64,000 nucleotides of DNA from Vreelandella halophila (lineage in GTDB: Bacteria > Pseudomonadota > Gammaproteobacteria > Pseudomonadales > Oleiphilaceae). Where the stretch lies: assembly GCF_019903425.1 (NCBI RefSeq), contig NZ_JACHUZ010000013.1, forward strand, positions 1,772,168 to 1,836,167, given 5' to 3'. The number at the start of each line of letters is the position of its first letter. Position 1 is the first letter of the stretch. A model generated the notes under the pieces. It saw only the letters and a list, made by a program, of their open reading frames with translations, was not told the origin of the DNA and searched no databases. Position numbers and translations under genes: made by a program. Below are positions 16,540 to 25,293 of this stretch, one piece after another.

Positions 16540-17244
16540 ATGACCGCATTAAGCCTCGATCTGGATGAGACTCTATGGCAACTGGACGGCGTCATTGAGC
16601 AGGCCGAGCGGGCCCTGCATGATTACCTGCTGGCGCACCACCCAGCTGTCGCCGCGGCCTATCCCCCCGAGCGAATGCGGGCTCTTCGTGCTGATCTCGT
16701 TGAATCGGATCCCTCGCTGAAACATGATGTGACTGCCCTGCGAATTCGCACCCTTGAGCATGCTGCGCAGGGCGCAGGCCTCCCGAGGCGGATTGCCGAA
16801 GAGGCTTTTGAAGTCTTTCTGGAAGCACGGCATCGAGTACAGTTTTACCCTGATGCATTGCCGCTCCTTGAGCGGTTGCATGGGCGTATGCCGCTGGTCG
16901 CCCTGACCAACGGCAATGCCGATGTGCATCGGCTTGGGATGGGCCATTACTTCGTGGCGTCACTTTCCGCTGTCGAGGTGGGCGCCGCGAAGCCTGAGCG
17001 CCTCATGTTCGAGGCGGCGGCTGACAGCACGGGGACCCCCATGCAGAGCCTGATCCATGTGGGCGATGATCCTTTCACGGATGTTGCTGGTGCTGCCCGG
17101 CACGGTCTGCGTGCGGTTTGGCTCAATCGTACCGGTGCGCCCTGGCCGGTGGACCTGCCGCCGGTGTTCCATCACGAGATCCGGAGTCTGGATCAGCTTC
17201 CGGAATTACTCGCACGCTTGGAGCCCGAGCTGGAGCTGCTGTGA
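16540..17244 (+). CDS. HAD-superfamily hydrolase (YigB-like)
   Basis: A 234-residue phosphatase-like protein. HAD motif I is LDLDETLW near residue 6, where DLDET places the nucleophile and acid aspartates. Motif II is VALTNGN, and motifs III/IV appear as VGAAKPERLMF and VGDDPFTDVAGA. The helical cap covers about 20-95. ATG 16540 begins right before motif I; an open frame runs further upstream but without homology and across the divergent promoter. Related YigB proteins dephosphorylate FMN, though substrates vary. The stop lies six bases from the end of the convergent blh gene. Confidence 0.88.
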   Translation: MTALSLDLDETLWQLDGVIEQAERALHDYLLAHHPAVAAAYPPERMRALRADLVESDPSLKHDVTALRIRTLEHAAQGAGLPRRIAEEAFEVFLEARHRVQFYPDALPLLERLHGRMPLVALTNGNADVHRLGMGHYFVASLSAVEVGAAKPERLMFEAAADSTGTPMQSLIHVGDDPFTDVAGAARHGLRAVWLNRTGAPWPVDLPPVFHHEIRSLDQLPELLARLEPELELL

Positions 17245-17250
17245 GTAGGA

Positions 17251-18219
17251 TCAGGGCTGCTTCTGGTTGCCTTCCCACCAGAATTTGACCATCAGTCCAT
17301 GGGGCAGCGTGAGAGCCGCCAGGGCCCAAAACATAACGCGGATGGCTTCCACCAGGAGGCGGGAGTCCGGCTCTAAAAATACCATCACTGCCCATGCCCC
17401 GAGTGCAAGAACGATGGCGGCGAATGTTGCCGGAGCGGCCTTTTGCCACAGAAACGCCAGAGTGGATCTGGTCTTCGCACGCCCGAGCCCCTGCTGGATG
17501 ACGGAGAGGAAGTGGCGAATGCTGTGGACAACGCAAAAGTAGAACGCAAAGGCCAACAACGGCGGTAGTGCTACCAGTGCTGTTGCCACCAGGACCAGCT
17601 CCGCCAGAACACGTGTGCCAAGTTGGGCGTAATGGCGGTAGGCCAGGATTCCGAAACCCAATAGCCACACACCTGCCAGTAACGGCCCGGCGGGCTCCAG
17701 CACTGAGAGCACTGCTTGTGGCTCACGCTTGATCAGCCACGCGAAAAGCTCACTGGTCTGGCTCGTGTGACCAAGGATCGGGCCAAGTATCGGCAGGCTT
17801 CCGCAAAGCCACAGTAGGAGGGCATTGGGGTGGGCGCTGAGAAAGGTGGCATCCGTGAAACCAAAGTGCCAGATGGAGAGAGCCAGGAACACCAGTAACG
17901 CCAATACTGGGAAGAACCAAATCAAGGCCACAAAGGCGAGGGAAGCGATGACATAGAGGCTGGTAAGAAGCGCCAGTCTGCCCGGCTCGTTCAAGGCGAG
18001 GTGCTTGAGGATCAGGGGGTCGGCACCGCCGTGAGAGAGGCCGAAAATGCCGATTGGCACCAGCACGATCCAGAACTGCTGCTCAATTGACAGCGGTGGT
18101 AACGCAAGGGCTGCCAACACTGCAACAAGGGCCGCAGCCAGAACGCTCCATTGATGGCGGCGTCCCCCGTTGCTGCCGTAGAGGCTGGCCCTGACCTTGT
18201 TTATCGTTTCGTCGTTCAT
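17251..18219 (-). CDS. blh: Brp/Blh-family beta-carotene 15,15'-dioxygenase
   Basis: A 322-residue integral membrane enzyme that cleaves beta-carotene into two retinals for the rhodopsin. It has about eight hydrophobic segments and the conserved metal-ligand histidines of the family in GLSHGGADP (near 62), SIWHFGFTD (near 115), CVVHSIRH (near 233) and TLPHGLMVKFW close to the end. The start overlaps the crtY stop by four bases (ATGA-type), showing translational coupling. It is the last gene of the crtE-crtI-crtB-crtY-blh operon. The presence of all five genes plus an opsin gives a complete retinal route. Confidence 0.93.
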   Translation of the reverse strand: MNDETINKVRASLYGSNGGRRHQWSVLAAALVAVLAALALPPLSIEQQFWIVLVPIGIFGLSHGGADPLILKHLALNEPGRLALLTSLYVIASLAFVALIWFFPVLALLVFLALSIWHFGFTDATFLSAHPNALLLWLCGSLPILGPILGHTSQTSELFAWLIKREPQAVLSVLEPAGPLLAGVWLLGFGILAYRHYAQLGTRVLAELVLVATALVALPPLLAFAFYFCVVHSIRHFLSVIQQGLGRAKTRSTLAFLWQKAAPATFAAIVLALGAWAVMVFLEPDSRLLVEAIRVMFWALAALTLPHGLMVKFWWEGNQKQP

Positions 18220-19373
18220 ACAAGTGCCGCTTTCAGGAAAGGCCCTGGCGGTAACGCGCTGGCAATCGCCATTGCATCACGCAGGCAGGGCTGGTCGTTC
18301 ATGAATCGACTCATCTGGGCCCCCGTAGTGGCAGAGAACAGTGCCAGAAACCATTCAGACGCCTTGTCAGGGTGGCGCCGGAGTGCGCGCAGGAAAACCC
18401 GGTCCATCCATTCGAGCCAGTAACTACGTGCGGTGGGCGGTTGAAGGTGCCATCGATTCGAGGCCTTGGCCGCTAGAATCTGCTGCGCCAGCATCATGCT
18501 GCACCGCTGGCAGGTTGCAAAATGGTAGCCGGTGGCAGCGCGCATCCAGCCAGCGCCAACCCCGGCTTTGATCACCCGGCCGGAGCGACGCTCGCTGCTG
18601 ATCGGGATCATGGGCAGCATCGAGGATTCCTCGCGCAGCACCCGGTAGTCCTTGATGCCCTCACTGGCGAGCCAGCTTTCAAGTTTTGCCTCGCAGTCCT
18701 GGTTGTATCTTTGGGGCTGGAATGCGGTCCATTCGACGAGCAGATGATGCTCATCCTTGGGCAGAAGGTAGACGAAACAGGGATAATCATCGCAGGGCTG
18801 GAAGTCCATAAGTCGAGCGGTTGTAACCTCATAGCCATGGTCAGGGCAATGGATCTCCATGCCGGTAAAGACCTGCCAGAAGCCAGTGGTGGTTGTCTCT
18901 GGCAGGTTTGCGGGCGGTCGGGTGTCCACTACCGCATGGGCGCGCACTTCGACGGTATCGGTTATGACCTGAATTATGTTCTCGCCCTCATTGATGGTCT
19001 CTACGTTTACGCCCTGCTGGAGGGTCAGTGCCGGGCATGCTTCGATGCGATGCAGTGCATGCCGGTAAAGGGCGTCCGCGGGTAGCAGGGCGTAAGAAGT
19101 CCGCGGACTGGACTGCACTACGCGTGTTTTCCCGGCGCTGACCTGCCATTGCGGCCAGCGGTGGGTGATCAGTTGACGGAAGGGGTGATCCTCGCGATCC
19201 CAGAAGCACCAGGTACGGTCATTGTCGTAGGTGGTTCTGGGCTCAAGCAGGCGCACACGGGGCATGGCCTGCCCATTGCGGCTCGACAGTTCCTCCAGCC
19301 AGCAGGCGAGGCTGAGGCCTGTAAGGCCGGCGCCAATGATCACGATATCCTCATCCGGATCGTTAGCTTCCAT
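18216..19373 (-). CDS. crtY: Lycopene beta-cyclase
   Basis: A 385-residue CrtY-type cyclase that converts lycopene to beta-carotene. The FAD-binding dinucleotide motif DIVIIGAGLTGLSLACWL opens the protein. DNDRTWCFWDRED and the later PMIPISSERRSGRVIKAGVGAGWMRAATGYHFA match the CrtY family, including the G-R-ATGY-F motif near residue 285. ATG 19373 is preferred because the Rossmann motif follows about ten residues later; it overlaps the crtB end by 11 bases. Tight overlaps on both sides fit a single operon. Confidence 0.93.
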   Translation of the reverse strand: MEANDPDEDIVIIGAGLTGLSLACWLEELSSRNGQAMPRVRLLEPRTTYDNDRTWCFWDREDHPFRQLITHRWPQWQVSAGKTRVVQSSPRTSYALLPADALYRHALHRIEACPALTLQQGVNVETINEGENIIQVITDTVEVRAHAVVDTRPPANLPETTTTGFWQVFTGMEIHCPDHGYEVTTARLMDFQPCDDYPCFVYLLPKDEHHLLVEWTAFQPQRYNQDCEAKLESWLASEGIKDYRVLREESSMLPMIPISSERRSGRVIKAGVGAGWMRAATGYHFATCQRCSMMLAQQILAAKASNRWHLQPPTARSYWLEWMDRVFLRALRRHPDKASEWFLALFSATTGAQMSRFMNDQPCLRDAMAIASALPPGPFLKAALV

Positions 19374-20364
19374 AGCCCCTCTCTGCCCGCTGATCGCGTT
19401 CTGCCGCGGTGCATTTGTTTCGCTGATTGGCTCCGGGATAAGTGGAAAGGTCACGGTGTAAAAGGGCATCGTGCCCGCTTGCCTTATCAGGCGAGGGGAT
19501 CAACGCCAGCCGCACTACCGCTGCGAGTGACACCTGGATCTTGCGGAGCGGACCGACCATGCTGCGACGCTGCCAATAGGCTGCCTCGCCACGGCGAAGA
19601 ATCTGGCGTCCGATCTCGCGGTAAAGCCGGGCGGCCACGGCTATGGCGATTCGGGGCCTGGCTGGCAGGTACCACAATCCCTGCCAGCCGCTGGCGTAGT
19701 AGGTCTCAGCGTGCGAGAGCAGCTCGCGAACACCAAGCCAGGCGTTATGGCGGGAGGACACATCTCCCCTAACCAGTGCGCCTGGGTGGAGGTGGCCCGC
19801 CGCGCCCTTTGCTGGTAGATAAACCCGGCCCAGCTCAGCGTCCTCCAGGACATCCCGTGCAATGTTCGTCATCTGCATGGCGATCCCCAGGTCAATGGCA
19901 TGGGGCAGGGCCCGCGCTCGTGGTTCCGCGCCAAGAAGGCAGCTCATCATGACGCCCACTGTTCCGGCCACGCCATAGCAATACTGAAGCAGTTCCGCGT
20001 GGTCTGTCATATGCACTGGATTGAGGTCCTGCTGCACCGTGGCGATGAGTTCTTGCAGCGCCTCCATGGCAACCGGGTATCCGCCCAGAAGGTCACTGGC
20101 CTGCTCGTAGACCGGTTTCTGTGGTTCGGCCGGGGGAGCGCCGTGCGCCAGGGCTTCGTTCAGCGCATGAAGCTGTTCACCCGCATAAACGCGTTGTGAG
20201 GGGGTTACGGCCTCGTCGGCCAGGTCGTCAATCCTGCGGCATAGGCTGTAAAGGCTTGCTGCACTGGCCATCTGGTCACCGCTCAACAACTGACCTGCCC
20301 AGTGAAAGCTGCGACCATTGCGTCGCAACACGTCAGTACTGGCGCCAGTCTGGTCCAGAGTCAT
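19363..20364 (-). CDS. crtB: 15-cis-phytoene synthase
   Basis: A 333-residue squalene/phytoene synthase that joins two geranylgeranyl diphosphates. The two aspartate-rich magnesium motifs are seen as CRRIDDLADEAV (about 42-53) and MTNIARDVLEDAELGRVYLP (about 170-189). YCYGVAGTVGVMMSCLLG is the conserved helix between them. Its ATG overlaps the crtI stop by four bases. The last ~40 residues, past VSLAAVVRLALIPSP, are more variable and low in conserved content, which is usual for the family. Confidence 0.94.
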   Translation of the reverse strand: MTLDQTGASTDVLRRNGRSFHWAGQLLSGDQMASAASLYSLCRRIDDLADEAVTPSQRVYAGEQLHALNEALAHGAPPAEPQKPVYEQASDLLGGYPVAMEALQELIATVQQDLNPVHMTDHAELLQYCYGVAGTVGVMMSCLLGAEPRARALPHAIDLGIAMQMTNIARDVLEDAELGRVYLPAKGAAGHLHPGALVRGDVSSRHNAWLGVRELLSHAETYYASGWQGLWYLPARPRIAIAVAARLYREIGRQILRRGEAAYWQRRSMVGPLRKIQVSLAAVVRLALIPSPDKASGHDALLHRDLSTYPGANQRNKCTAAERDQRAERGYGS

Positions 20365-21920
20365 GGTCCCGCCCCATTGGTCGTCGAGGCATCGATTCTG
20401 CCCGCCCGTTGTTCAGGCTGCATTTCCCAACGGTTTACCAGCCGCTCAACAACGCCGGCTGAAGAGACCACACCCGGCACGCCAGCGCCCGGATGGACGC
20501 CTGCGCCCACAAAGAACAGGTTGGGATAGCGTGGTGACTGATTATGGAATCGCAGGCCGGCGGATTGCGTGAGCGTGGGCGCGATGGAGAAGCCACTGCC
20601 ATGGGGGCTGTTGAGCGCATCATGAAAGTAGACCGGTGAGACACTGCGCTTCGCCCGTATCTGTGCATGGAGGTCCGGCATGAGACGCCGCGCAAGAATA
20701 TCGACAATGCGCTGCTCCAGCTCCGGCGCGAGCTGTGTCCAGTCCTGATTGCCCTGGAGGTTCGGGACGGGCGCCAGCACGTAGAAGGCATCGCCGTTGG
20801 CGGGTGCCATTGAGGGATCGGTCGCGCCGGGGCGGTGCAGGTAGAGGCTCAGGTCATCCGGTACTTCATGCTGATCAAAGATCTGGTCGAGAATCTCACG
20901 GAAGGTCTCGCCAAAGACGATGGTGTGATGTTCGAGCTGGGAGTAGATGCGATCGGTCGTGAAATAGAGCACGAACAACCCCATTGAGTGCTTGAGACGC
21001 GCCCGGTGGCCGTCCGCAATGCGCTGCAGAGCCGTACGGGCAATCCAGTGGTTGTAGACGTAGAGTGGGTCGGCGTTACTCACCAGCAGGTCGGCTTCGA
21101 AACGCTGGCCGCTGCCAGTGAGAGCCGCGCGCACCACCCCCCCCTCCATCTCAAGGCGCTCGACGGATTGTCCGGTGTGCAGCCGCCCGCCGTGACGCTG
21201 GAAGAGTGCGGCCAATGCATTGACCAGGGCGCCAGTGCCGCCCTTGGCATACCAGACCCCACCCCTGCGTTCTAGCGCATGGATCAGCGCGTAGAGTGAC
21301 GAGGTCCGGAACGGGTTACCGCCGACAAGCAGCGAGGGTACGGAAAACGCCCTGCGCAGGCGTTCATCCCGGAAGAACCGGGCCACAAACTGGTAGATGC
21401 TCCTGTCCGCTCTCAGCCGAACAAGGTCCGGAAAGACGTCCAGCATATCGCTGATCCGGGTGAAGGGGCGGGTGGCCAACTCCACAAAGCCGCGCTGATA
21501 CATGGCCCCGGCAGCCTCAAGAAAGGCGTGATACTGGCTGCCTTCTCCGGGCGACAACCGCTCGATTTCCTCAATAATCGCCTCGGTGGTATCCCTGTAG
21601 TCGAAGTGGGAGCCGTCCGTGAAGTCCATGCGGTAAAACGGGGCGACCGGCAGAAAAGTGACATGATCTTCAATGTTTTCGCCGAAACGCTCAAACAGTT
21701 CCGAGAAGATAAATGGGGCAGTGATGACCGTTGGTCCGGCGTCAAAATGGTGGCCATCCAGTTCAAACGTTCTGGCGCGTCCGCCAAGGTCAGCGTGCTT
21801 TTCCAGAAGGTCTACAGCATAACCGCGCGCAAGCAGGCGGAGAGCGACGGCCAGTCCACCAAAGCCCGCACCGACAACGACAGCTTTTGTCTGTCTGCTA
21901 CTGCTGTGTAATTGCGCCAT
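20361..21920 (-). CDS. crtI: Phytoene desaturase (CrtI)
   Basis: A 519-residue FAD-dependent desaturase that introduces the double bonds turning phytoene into lycopene. The N-terminal Rossmann motif is AVVVGAGFGGLAVALRLLARG with LGGRAR (about 14-50), followed by HHFDAGPTVITAPFIF. The C-terminal signature reads RFHNQSPRYPNLFFVGAGVHPGAGVPGVVSSA (about 465-495). The start is two bases after the crtE stop and the end overlaps crtB. Full length and all signatures are intact. Confidence 0.95.
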   Translation of the reverse strand: MAQLHSSSRQTKAVVVGAGFGGLAVALRLLARGYAVDLLEKHADLGGRARTFELDGHHFDAGPTVITAPFIFSELFERFGENIEDHVTFLPVAPFYRMDFTDGSHFDYRDTTEAIIEEIERLSPGEGSQYHAFLEAAGAMYQRGFVELATRPFTRISDMLDVFPDLVRLRADRSIYQFVARFFRDERLRRAFSVPSLLVGGNPFRTSSLYALIHALERRGGVWYAKGGTGALVNALAALFQRHGGRLHTGQSVERLEMEGGVVRAALTGSGQRFEADLLVSNADPLYVYNHWIARTALQRIADGHRARLKHSMGLFVLYFTTDRIYSQLEHHTIVFGETFREILDQIFDQHEVPDDLSLYLHRPGATDPSMAPANGDAFYVLAPVPNLQGNQDWTQLAPELEQRIVDILARRLMPDLHAQIRAKRSVSPVYFHDALNSPHGSGFSIAPTLTQSAGLRFHNQSPRYPNLFFVGAGVHPGAGVPGVVSSAGVVERLVNRWEMQPEQRAGRIDASTTNGAGP

Positions 21921-21921
21921 G

Positions 21922-22911
21922 TCATGCAGGCCCTGCGTCTTGTAGGCTGTTCTGCCGGTGTGCGAGGGCTCTTTGCTCCAGCTGTATCAGTAATGGTTGC
22001 AATCTGGGAGCCAAGGATACGGGTACCCTGGTTTCCAGATCGCCCAGGGTCTCTCTGGCGCGGTTAAGGGAGGCTTGGGCATGCAATGTCGCTCGCTGAA
22101 TGCGCTGCCCGGTACCCCCTTGCCCCGGGGGGCAGTGGTGATGCCAAGCGTGAAACGGATGCAGGCCTTCTACGCCGTTTTCCAGATCATCCAGGTCGTC
22201 GATGATCTGATAGGCCAGCCCAATGGCGTTCGCCAGTCGCCCCATGCGGCTCTGGACGTCGGCTTCCGCCCCGGCAGCCACCGCGCCGGTTATGAGCGGT
22301 AATTCAATGAGTGGCACAGTCTTGGCTGCGGTGGTGTAAAGATAGTCCCGGAAGTTGGGGTGTGCCCGCTGGTGGGAAGAAGCGACTTCCCGACTTTGCC
22401 CAACAATGGTGCGACTGGTCATGGTCGTCAGCTGTCGCACAAGTGAGCTTGATTCCTGTGGATCAGTGAGATCGGCAGCAACACCAAAGGCTGTGCATAA
22501 AAGAAGATCGCCGGTACACAGGGCGACTTCGCTACCGAACTGTTTCCAGACAGACGGTTTGCCGCGCCGGTGCTCGTCGCCATCCGAGAGGTCATCGTGC
22601 ACCAGTGAGGCGTTATGAATCAGTTCGCAGGCGGCTGCAGCCGCTACGCGGTATTGGTTGGAACACTGAAAGGTGTGGCCGCTGGCGAGCGCCAGACGCG
22701 CCCTCAACAGGCTGCCGGTTGTGCTGTTCTGATAGCTGGCGGCCTCTGTAGCAGGGCCGTGGTCCAGTCCCAACAGGCGCTCCTTGATCAACGCCTGTAC
22801 CTGCCTCAGCTCCCGGGCGTCAGCTTCGCTATCATTAACCGTTATGTTCGGCGTGGGTCGTTCATTGGTTCGGACGGCATCCACATCGGTTGTTACGCAG
22901 GGGATCGTCAT
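21922..22911 (-). CDS. crtE: Geranylgeranyl diphosphate synthase
   Basis: A 329-residue trans-polyprenyl synthase that supplies GGPP for carotenoids. The first aspartate-rich motif is SLVHDDLSDGDEHRRGKPS (about 102-120) and the second is YQIIDDLDDLENG (about 232-244). The N-terminal ~30 residues are variable. The first gene of the five-gene carotenoid block, it begins 133 bases after the rhodopsin stop, so it can be read from the rhodopsin promoter or its own. The small residues upstream of the first DDxxD are compatible with a C20 product. Confidence 0.92.
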   Translation of the reverse strand: MTIPCVTTDVDAVRTNERPTPNITVNDSEADARELRQVQALIKERLLGLDHGPATEAASYQNSTTGSLLRARLALASGHTFQCSNQYRVAAAAACELIHNASLVHDDLSDGDEHRRGKPSVWKQFGSEVALCTGDLLLCTAFGVAADLTDPQESSSLVRQLTTMTSRTIVGQSREVASSHQRAHPNFRDYLYTTAAKTVPLIELPLITGAVAAGAEADVQSRMGRLANAIGLAYQIIDDLDDLENGVEGLHPFHAWHHHCPPGQGGTGQRIQRATLHAQASLNRARETLGDLETRVPVSLAPRLQPLLIQLEQRALAHRQNSLQDAGPA

Positions 22912-23044
22912 TGTTGTACTCCCTTGGTACCGATTTGTTGCGACTGCGCGTTGATGCTGGCGGCAATTACCACCAGATCAAACCGAAGCGGCGCCGGACC
23001 TGTCGTCCGACGCCTCTTCATGGTTTCAAGCCGCTTAGAAACCC

Positions 23045-23833
23045 TCAGGCCTTTTTGTTGGCTGAGGTGCCCGAACCACTCTTCCCTTCATCTTCTGTTT
23101 TACGCAGTGCAATCGTGAATATGAACAGGCCAAACACTGCCTTCGCGACGATATCCGCAATCGTATAGCCGGTTTCCACCGCAACGATGGCTGACCCACC
23201 GGTGAAGCCTACAAGCGGGAACAGGTAGACGATGGGATAGAACGCCCAGGATGCGACGACAAGATACGACGCAATGTTGATCAGGCTTTTCACGTTCTCC
23301 GGCTGCTTATCGATCGACTCCCTAAGTCCTATTACCAGTTGATAAACGATATAAAGGAACGGAATCATCGAAAGAATCCAGAAGATCATGCGTGTACCGA
23401 TGGTCTCTGCAACTTCACCGGGATACCCCAGTATAATCATCAGAGCTGCGGCGCCCCCCAGCTTCAGGGATTTGTTGATGGTTTCCTGCTGGGTGAATTT
23501 CATGACCAGAATCAGCTCAATCAGCAGAAGCGGCACTGTCAGCAGCCAGTCCACATAGCGATAGGCCCGGTTGAATGGTTCATCACCTGTAACCACTTCC
23601 CCCGCCTGAATGCTTGCCGCATGGTCCCACGACAGCATGATCTGCAGGTAATGATAGGCCGCAATAGCGGTCACCAGCCCGGTAATGGTGACGGCCATCC
23701 GGTAGGCGGGTGCCACGGAAGAACGCATCAACCACAGGAAGATCGTGGTAGATGCCATTACCGCAAACCCGAAGGAAAACGCATTCGCGATAAACGAATA
23801 CTGATCCATGGACAGCGTTTCAAGGTTAAGCAT
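23045..23833 (-). CDS. Light-driven proton-pump rhodopsin, xanthorhodopsin-like but without the antenna site
   Basis: A 262-residue seven-helix opsin that should pump protons outward on green light. Schiff-base lysine is Lys231 in TIADIVAKAVFG; the helix C motif YRYVDWLLTVPLLLIELIL gives Asp95 (acceptor), Thr99 and Glu106 (donor), the DTE set of proteorhodopsin/xanthorhodopsin pumps. His61 is the acceptor partner. Leu103, at the tuning position, predicts green absorption. At the position where xanthorhodopsin has the glycine that admits the keto-carotenoid antenna, this protein has Trp152 (RMIFWILSMIPF), so antenna binding is unlikely. GAGGGAG precedes ATG 23833. It lies upstream of the retinal operon, with a 226-base gap to idi on its other side. 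Confidence 0.95.
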   Translation of the reverse strand: MLNLETLSMDQYSFIANAFSFGFAVMASTTIFLWLMRSSVAPAYRMAVTITGLVTAIAAYHYLQIMLSWDHAASIQAGEVVTGDEPFNRAYRYVDWLLTVPLLLIELILVMKFTQQETINKSLKLGGAAALMIILGYPGEVAETIGTRMIFWILSMIPFLYIVYQLVIGLRESIDKQPENVKSLINIASYLVVASWAFYPIVYLFPLVGFTGGSAIVAVETGYTIADIVAKAVFGLFIFTIALRKTEDEGKSGSGTSANKKA

Positions 23834-24059
23834 TGTTATGGCTCCCTCTGACGGTTGTTGCTGAGCTTGAGGTCCGACGCTACCTTAGCGTCGCAACGCT
23901 TACACAGCACTGGCCCCTTACTTATGCGGGGCGCGCGAGTTTTGCCGCAGAGGCGTCCTCTGCCAGCTCACTCATAGAAAGGTTACGCGCCATTCAGGAA
24001 ATCAGATTAAAAGTTATAAAGTTTTGGTTGTAATTGGGTGTCGTTGCGCCGCGAGCGCC

Positions 24060-24626
24060 TTAAAGCGCTTTCACCCGGTCCCAGAAATTGTTGCGCAGGT
24101 TAGGCCATTCCAGCTTAAGCCAAGGGGTGTAGTGTTCCGGAGTTTCGACCAGTTTCCGATCCATCGCTTCAGGAGTGATATAGCGCCAGTCGGCGATCTC
24201 GCTTTCATTAACCTCAACCAGAGAATCTGAGCGCGCTATATAGACCGAGCATAGCTCGCGCTCAGTACCGGGCTCACCGAAGGAGGCGTGATAGCTGAAG
24301 CGGTAGAGAAACTCCGGTTGTACAGTGATGGCAAGTTCTTCCTGGACGCGGCGTTCCACGGACTCCAGCTCGTCCTCGCCACGCCGTGGATGGCTGCAGC
24401 AACTGTTTGACCAGTAAAGTGGCCACAAGGGTTTGTGGGAGCTGCGTTTCTGCAGAAGCAACTCATTGTTGCGATTGAAGACAAAGAGGGAAAATGCGCG
24501 GTGCAGCCGACCCTCACCCTGATGGCATGCCACCTTGGAGTCATACCCCAGCACCTGGTTGTTCTCATCAACGAGGATCAGGGGCTCCTCGTCAAAGGAG
24601 ACAATGTTCGTTCGGCTTTGGCCCAT
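24060..24626 (-). CDS. idi: Isopentenyl-diphosphate delta-isomerase, type 1
   Basis: A 188-residue Nudix-fold isomerase that balances IPP and DMAPP, feeding crtE. The catalytic cysteine is in YWSNSCCSHPRRGED (about 71-85), the Nudix-like helix is SVERRVQEEL, and the glutamate/cysteine strand is TERELCSVYIA. Metal ligands are visible in HRAFSLFVF. It lies upstream of the rhodopsin gene on the same strand and so is probably part of the same isoprenoid/retinal unit, although the 226-base gap suggests a separate promoter for the rhodopsin. Confidence 0.93.
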   Translation of the reverse strand: MGQSRTNIVSFDEEPLILVDENNQVLGYDSKVACHQGEGRLHRAFSLFVFNRNNELLLQKRSSHKPLWPLYWSNSCCSHPRRGEDELESVERRVQEELAITVQPEFLYRFSYHASFGEPGTERELCSVYIARSDSLVEVNESEIADWRYITPEAMDRKLVETPEHYTPWLKLEWPNLRNNFWDRVKAL

Positions 24627-24839
24627 CGATCCTCTTCCTCCGGGTATTGCCTGATTTCGGCGATGAAATGCGCGGAATCCCTTCCGCCGTATAGTGGGGA
24701 GGCATTTGACTGAACGTTCGGTTCAAGGGAATGAAAGTACCCATAGTCACAGCTCCACTCTGATTGAATACGACAGTGGAAGCCGGTTCAGCTCTTTCCA
24801 GCGGTAGAAAGTAATGCTCTGGCGAGTAGGTTGCCTGAG

Positions 24840-25184
24840 TCAGGTGAAAGCGATTCTTGTGCCATTGGCCAGCATTTCTTCCTGAGTAGGCGCATGGCCA
24901 TCAACGCCGATCATCTCGTCGCCGCACTGATCACTCCAGGTCAGTACGCCATGGGTTAGACCGATGCTGCCAAGGAGCTCGCGAATCTTACCTGTGCCGT
25001 AAAACGTGAGCGTGCGACCCTGATCGTCGCTGAGCTGTGTGTTGCTGCCGCCGTCATGGAAGCGCACCGTATAGATGCCATCCATCGACTGTACTTCAAC
25101 AAGGGGGGATAGGCCTTGAGCCATTGCCTGTGAGAGTTGTTTCAGGGTTGTGTGATCGCCGAGTTGGTAAGTTTGGATAGTCAT
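24840..25184 (-). CDS. Small protein, DUF6482-like
   Basis: A 114-residue soluble protein. The pattern DGIYTVRFHDGG, QLSDDQGRTLTFYGTGKIRELLG and the late DEMIGVDG resembles small DUF6482 proteins of halophilic gammaproteobacteria, but I make this match from memory and hold it loosely. ATG 25184 is preceded by a strong GGAGGG, so the longer upstream frame is rejected. It stands alone on the minus strand between idi and the glycoconjugate genes. About 213 bases separate it from idi, and I see no clear element there. Function unknown. Confidence 0.6.
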   Translation of the reverse strand: MTIQTYQLGDHTTLKQLSQAMAQGLSPLVEVQSMDGIYTVRFHDGGSNTQLSDDQGRTLTFYGTGKIRELLGSIGLTHGVLTWSDQCGDEMIGVDGHAPTQEEMLANGTRIAFT

Positions 25185-25293
25185 TGTTTTCCCTCCGCCC
25201 GGGATGTGTGATTCAAGAATAAGACGGTCCCGGCTTTCAGGCAATTCCCGTTGGCCTGCAGATGTTTTTTCCCGGGTGGGTTATAGAACCAGA

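Noticed and set aside
23045-23833. Carotenoid-antenna rhodopsin (true xanthorhodopsin)
   Set aside because: The glycine needed for the antenna is replaced by Trp152.
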